DNA from: Marinicella rhabdoformis | GTDB taxonomy: Bacteria > Pseudomonadota > Gammaproteobacteria > Xanthomonadales > Marinicellaceae | DNA: 64,000 nucleotides | Reading direction: 5' to 3' | Assembly: GCF_009671245.1 (NCBI RefSeq) | Contig: NZ_VTFS01000005.1 | Span: forward strand, 1-64,000 | Part shown: piece by piece, positions 63,357 through 64,000 of the stretch | Layout of the letters: each line of letters starts with the position of its first letter | How positions within the stretch are numbered: position 1 is the first letter of the stretch | Position numbers and translations under genes: made by a program | The notes under the pieces: model-generated | The model's database searches: none | The model's input: only the letters and a program-made list of their open reading frames with translations | Told to the model about the DNA's origin: nothing

Positions 63357-64000
63357 ATGAGCAAGAAATTTGGACATTATGAAGTCGTATCAGAATTAGG
63401 TCGCGGTGGCATGGGCGTGGTCTACAAAGCGTGGGAGCCTTCTTTAAACCGCCATGTGGCGATTAAAGCATTGGGTGAGCATTTACTCAGTGACGAAGCA
63501 CTGATCGAACGATTTACTCGCGAAGCCAAAAGCATGGCCGCCATCAACCACCCCAATGTGATTCAAGTCTATTTTATTGGTAAAGAAGAAGGTCAACCTT
63601 ATTTCGCCATGGAATTCATTAACGGCATGTCCTTGGATGAACTGCTCAAAGGACAAAAAGCTTTGAATATTTTGCATGCCAAAGAAATATTGCGACAATC
63701 TTGTGCAGGTTTGTCAGTGGCTCACGCTGCTGACTTGGTTCACAGAGACATCAAACCAGCCAATTTGATGATTTGTGAAGACGGAACAGTTAAGGTGGTT
63801 GATTTCGGTATTGCACAAACCCGTGAATATGGTGACAAACTCACCAACACCGGAGAGTTTGTTGGTACACCAGGCTATTTATCTCCTGAAGTGTGCACAG
63901 GTCTTGACGTGGATTCACGTTCTGACATTTTTGCCTTAGGTATTGTTTTTTATGAAATGTTGGCCGGAAAAGTGCCTTTTGAAAATGATTCACCTTTGGG
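63357..64000 (+). CDS. Serine/threonine protein kinase (N-terminal part, cut by window edge)
   Basis: The first 214 residues of a Hanks-type kinase. The glycine-rich loop is ELGRGGMGVVYKA, the ATP lysine is in HVAIKAL, the catalytic loop is HRDIKPANLM, and the metal site is VVDFGIAQ, followed by GTPGYLSPEV and DIFALGIVFYEML. GGGG lies six bases before the ATG. The protein continues past the window, where a membrane segment and sensor domain are usual. It diverges from aspS across 204 bases. Confidence 0.95.
   Translation, partial: MSKKFGHYEVVSELGRGGMGVVYKAWEPSLNRHVAIKALGEHLLSDEALIERFTREAKSMAAINHPNVIQVYFIGKEEGQPYFAMEFINGMSLDELLKGQKALNILHAKEILRQSCAGLSVAHAADLVHRDIKPANLMICEDGTVKVVDFGIAQTREYGDKLTNTGEFVGTPGYLSPEVCTGLDVDSRSDIFALGIVFYEMLAGKVPFENDSPL

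Overview
The window looks like the chromosome of a free-living, AT-rich gammaproteobacterium. The signs are the atpIBEFHAGDC-glmUS order, the lptD-surA-pdxA-rsmA order, an lptM-dapF-DUF484 cluster, LptD and LptM as markers of a lipopolysaccharide outer membrane, and many exported proteins of the CSLREA beta-helix, choice-of-anchor B and PAN types. The style of these secreted proteins and their short C-terminal motifs resemble the Marinicella/Xanthomonadales (Lysobacterales) side of the class. That placement is inference; no 16S gene is present.

Layout. 0-3.8 kb: a cut-off gene, a small operon (ferredoxin reductase-like, DUF1287, hypothetical), a glycosyltransferase and msrB. 3.8-14.2 kb: glmUS and the nine-gene ATP synthase operon, all on the minus strand, with a good promoter and a terminator. 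14.5-18.9 kb: DUF484-dapF-lptM, then divergently an esterase, a biotin protein ligase without a complete DNA-binding domain, a SPOR protein and tRNA-Thr(TGT). 19-24.6 kb: an ABC export system (MacB/FtsX permease, ATPase, HlyD-type adaptor) preceded by a membrane-bound winged-helix regulator. 24.8-32.5 kb: an accessory region of exported proteins of unknown function (LRR lipoprotein, two CSLREA/beta-helix proteins, a PAN-like protein) separated by dispersed repeats. 32.8-39.6 kb: thioesterase, two tandem paralogous cysteine-rich anchored proteins translationally coupled to a polysaccharide deacetylase, SufT, a choice-of-anchor B protein and a VWA protein with four beta-sandwich repeats. 39.6-50.9 kb: M3 peptidase, a transglutaminase-like/TPR lipoprotein with a possibly leaderless promoter, then a long minus-strand run (PPTase, phospholipase D lipoprotein, Sm-like anchored protein, BtuCD-type ABC importer, GspE-type ATPase, glutamine amidotransferase). 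50.9-57.7 kb: MidA-type methyltransferase and lptD-surA-pdxA-rsmA-bioD. 57.9-64 kb: YegP, methyltransferases, MscS channel, aspS with an alpha/beta hydrolase, and the start of a serine/threonine kinase.

Many minus-strand neighbours overlap by ATGA, so translational coupling is the dominant layout. Three non-coding elements recur. One is a REP-like paired-hairpin family (18.6 and 26.2 kb). The second is a roughly 115-140 bp element with inverted ends (two copies near 29.8 kb, one near 32.7 kb). The third is a set of compact palindromes in promoter regions (glmU, dcp, the export operon). I saw no CRISPR array, phage, transposase or obvious defence island. The most unusual candidates are the deacetylase/cysteine-rich pair, the VWA four-repeat protein, the anchored Sm-like protein in the transporter operon, and the repeat families around the secreted-protein genes.
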